Position numbers and translations under genes: made by a program. A stretch of 64,000 nt of DNA from Staphylococcus sp. NAM3COL9 (GTDB lineage: Bacteria; Bacillota; Bacilli; Staphylococcales; Staphylococcaceae): assembly GCF_001431205.1 (NCBI RefSeq), contig NZ_LGPC01000016.1, forward strand, positions 1 to 64,000, read 5' to 3'. The notes beneath the pieces are model-generated. The model saw only the letters and a list, made by a program, of their open reading frames with translations, was not told the origin of the DNA and ran no database searches. Shown here piece after piece: positions 63,301 through 64,000 of this stretch (within the stretch, counting starts at the first letter, position 1; every line of letters starts with the position of its first letter).

Positions 63301-63651
63301 TTATTGCGCTACTTTAATATTTTCTATTTTTTGGATAATATCATCAAAAGTCTTAATTTGAATATCATTGAAATAATAATAAACTTGTCTTTCGTCTGTT
63401 TCAGAACGGACTTTAGACATAAGTTCTTTTTTATAAATTTTACGTATAATTACATCAATCTTGCTCGTATCCCATAACATTTCGAAATGAAGTGCATCTC
63501 TCAATTCCTTTCCGCTGATTTTTTTAGATTCATATACCTTATACAACACAACAAATTCTTCAATTGATAAATGATGTACTGTTTTCAACCAATGCTTTAA
63601 TTGACTCAATGCTCTTTCAGAAGTTATAAAATAAGATACTTTACTTTCCAT
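63301..63651 (-). CDS. sarV: SarV, SarA-family transcriptional regulator
   Basis: 116-residue winged-helix protein. [42 protein letters not shown] and the wing [17 protein letters not shown] match SarV in S. aureus closely. SarV promotes autolysis and is repressed by SarA and MgrA there. The start follows GAGGAGG. It is adjacent to the marR-MFS unit as in S. aureus. Targets in this species are unknown. Confidence 0.93.
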   Translation of the reverse strand: MESKVSYFITSERALSQLKHWLKTVHHLSIEEFVVLYKVYESKKISGKELRDALHFEMLWDTSKIDVIIRKIYKKELMSKVRSETDERQVYYYFNDIQIKTFDDIIQKIENIKVAQ

Positions 63652-64000
63652 AATAATGGCCTCCTCATCGTCTTTTCTTGTTGTTTAAATGGCTTTATAA
63701 TGAATAAGCTTCGAAAATATTATATAACATTTTCTTCATTAAATCTATTATTTTAAAAGTAATAGATAAATATTTTTTACTATTGCCTTTCATTTATATA
63801 GCTTCTTATACATACCAATCATTTTTTTGTTTTACTTAAATCCCTAAAGTTAATATAAATACTTTTTATTAATAGATCTTCTTAAGAAATGCTTTATTTT
63901 AAAATTTTAAAATGGTTAATATTAACTGTTATTTTGCTAAATAAATAGAATGATTTTTATTTAGTTTATGATTTAATACAAAAAACGCTGAGAGCATATT
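63652..64000. other. sarV upstream region to the window edge
   Basis: A/T-rich DNA with no gene visible. It contains a 12-bp palindrome, GTTAATATTAAC (63915-63926), and ends in AAAACGCTGAGAGCATATT. The sarV promoter should be here; an ATTATA on the plus strand near 63719 gives a minus-strand -10 with a poor -35. Confidence 0.4.

Noticed and set aside
63985-64000. CTGAGAG near the right edge as a thi-box (TPP riboswitch) start
   Set aside because: Only seven bases resemble it, and the rest of the riboswitch is outside the window; not supportable.

Overview
The window is about 64 kb of ordinary low-GC Firmicutes chromosome from a Staphylococcus, most likely a coagulase-negative species. The ribosomal proteins, Asp23, FmhB, SarV, SepA and the complete staphyloferrin A locus all read as clear but diverged orthologues of their S. 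aureus counterparts. I could not fix the species from sequence alone. There is no prophage, transposon, CRISPR array, integrase or resistance island.

Layout. 1-1960: the start of a 16S-23S spacer and a complete 16S rRNA gene on the minus strand, with two tandem sigma-A promoters. 2-8.9 kb: mrp (Fe-S carrier-type ATPase), the efflux genes sdrM and sepA, a hemolysin III-type membrane protein, a UDP-sugar uridylyltransferase-like gene, a membrane hydrolase-like protein and a small UPF0457 protein. 9-13.4 kb: an amino-acid permease with a nitrilase-type amidohydrolase, an IsdG-type heme monooxygenase and a YjiH-type membrane protein. 13.6-22.8 kb: iron acquisition. htsABC imports ferric staphyloferrin A; sfaABC and the divergent sfaD make and export it. 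Fur boxes lie inside two promoters. 22.8-30.3 kb: the asp23-amaP-opuD2 stress locus with a sigma-B-type promoter, two MDR-family reductases, a luciferase-like monooxygenase and a DUF915-type hydrolase.

30.5-49.5 kb is the translation superoperon, all on the minus strand. In transcription order it runs rpsJ-rplCDWB-rpsS-rplV-rpsC-rplP-rpmC-rpsQ-rplNXE-rpsN-rpsH-rplFR-rpsE-rpmD-rplO-secY-adk-infA-rpmJ-rpsM-rpsK-rpoA-rplQ. It is followed by ecfA1-ecfA2-ecfT-truA (the vitamin ECF transporter energising module) and rplM-rpsI. Structured leaders precede rpsJ and rplM.

49.6-64 kb: a small membrane protein, pbuG (purine permease) behind a well-formed PurR operator pair, topB, a GNAT-like protein, glcU-gdh, an AEC transporter, two small proteins, fmhB (the essential first glycine of the pentaglycine bridge), a VOC protein, a marR-MFS pair with a dyad operator, and sarV.

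I found no undescribed multi-gene system. The most useful new observations are regulatory: the paired PurBoxes before pbuG, a CodY-like box with direct repeats before the amidohydrolase-permease pair, a MarR-type dyad, and an inverted repeat running up to the htsA ribosome binding site. A cysteine-free Mrp and a heme monooxygenase beside the siderophore locus are also notable. Several starts were moved inward from the longest open frame because the ribosome binding site favours a later codon; each is stated in its entry.
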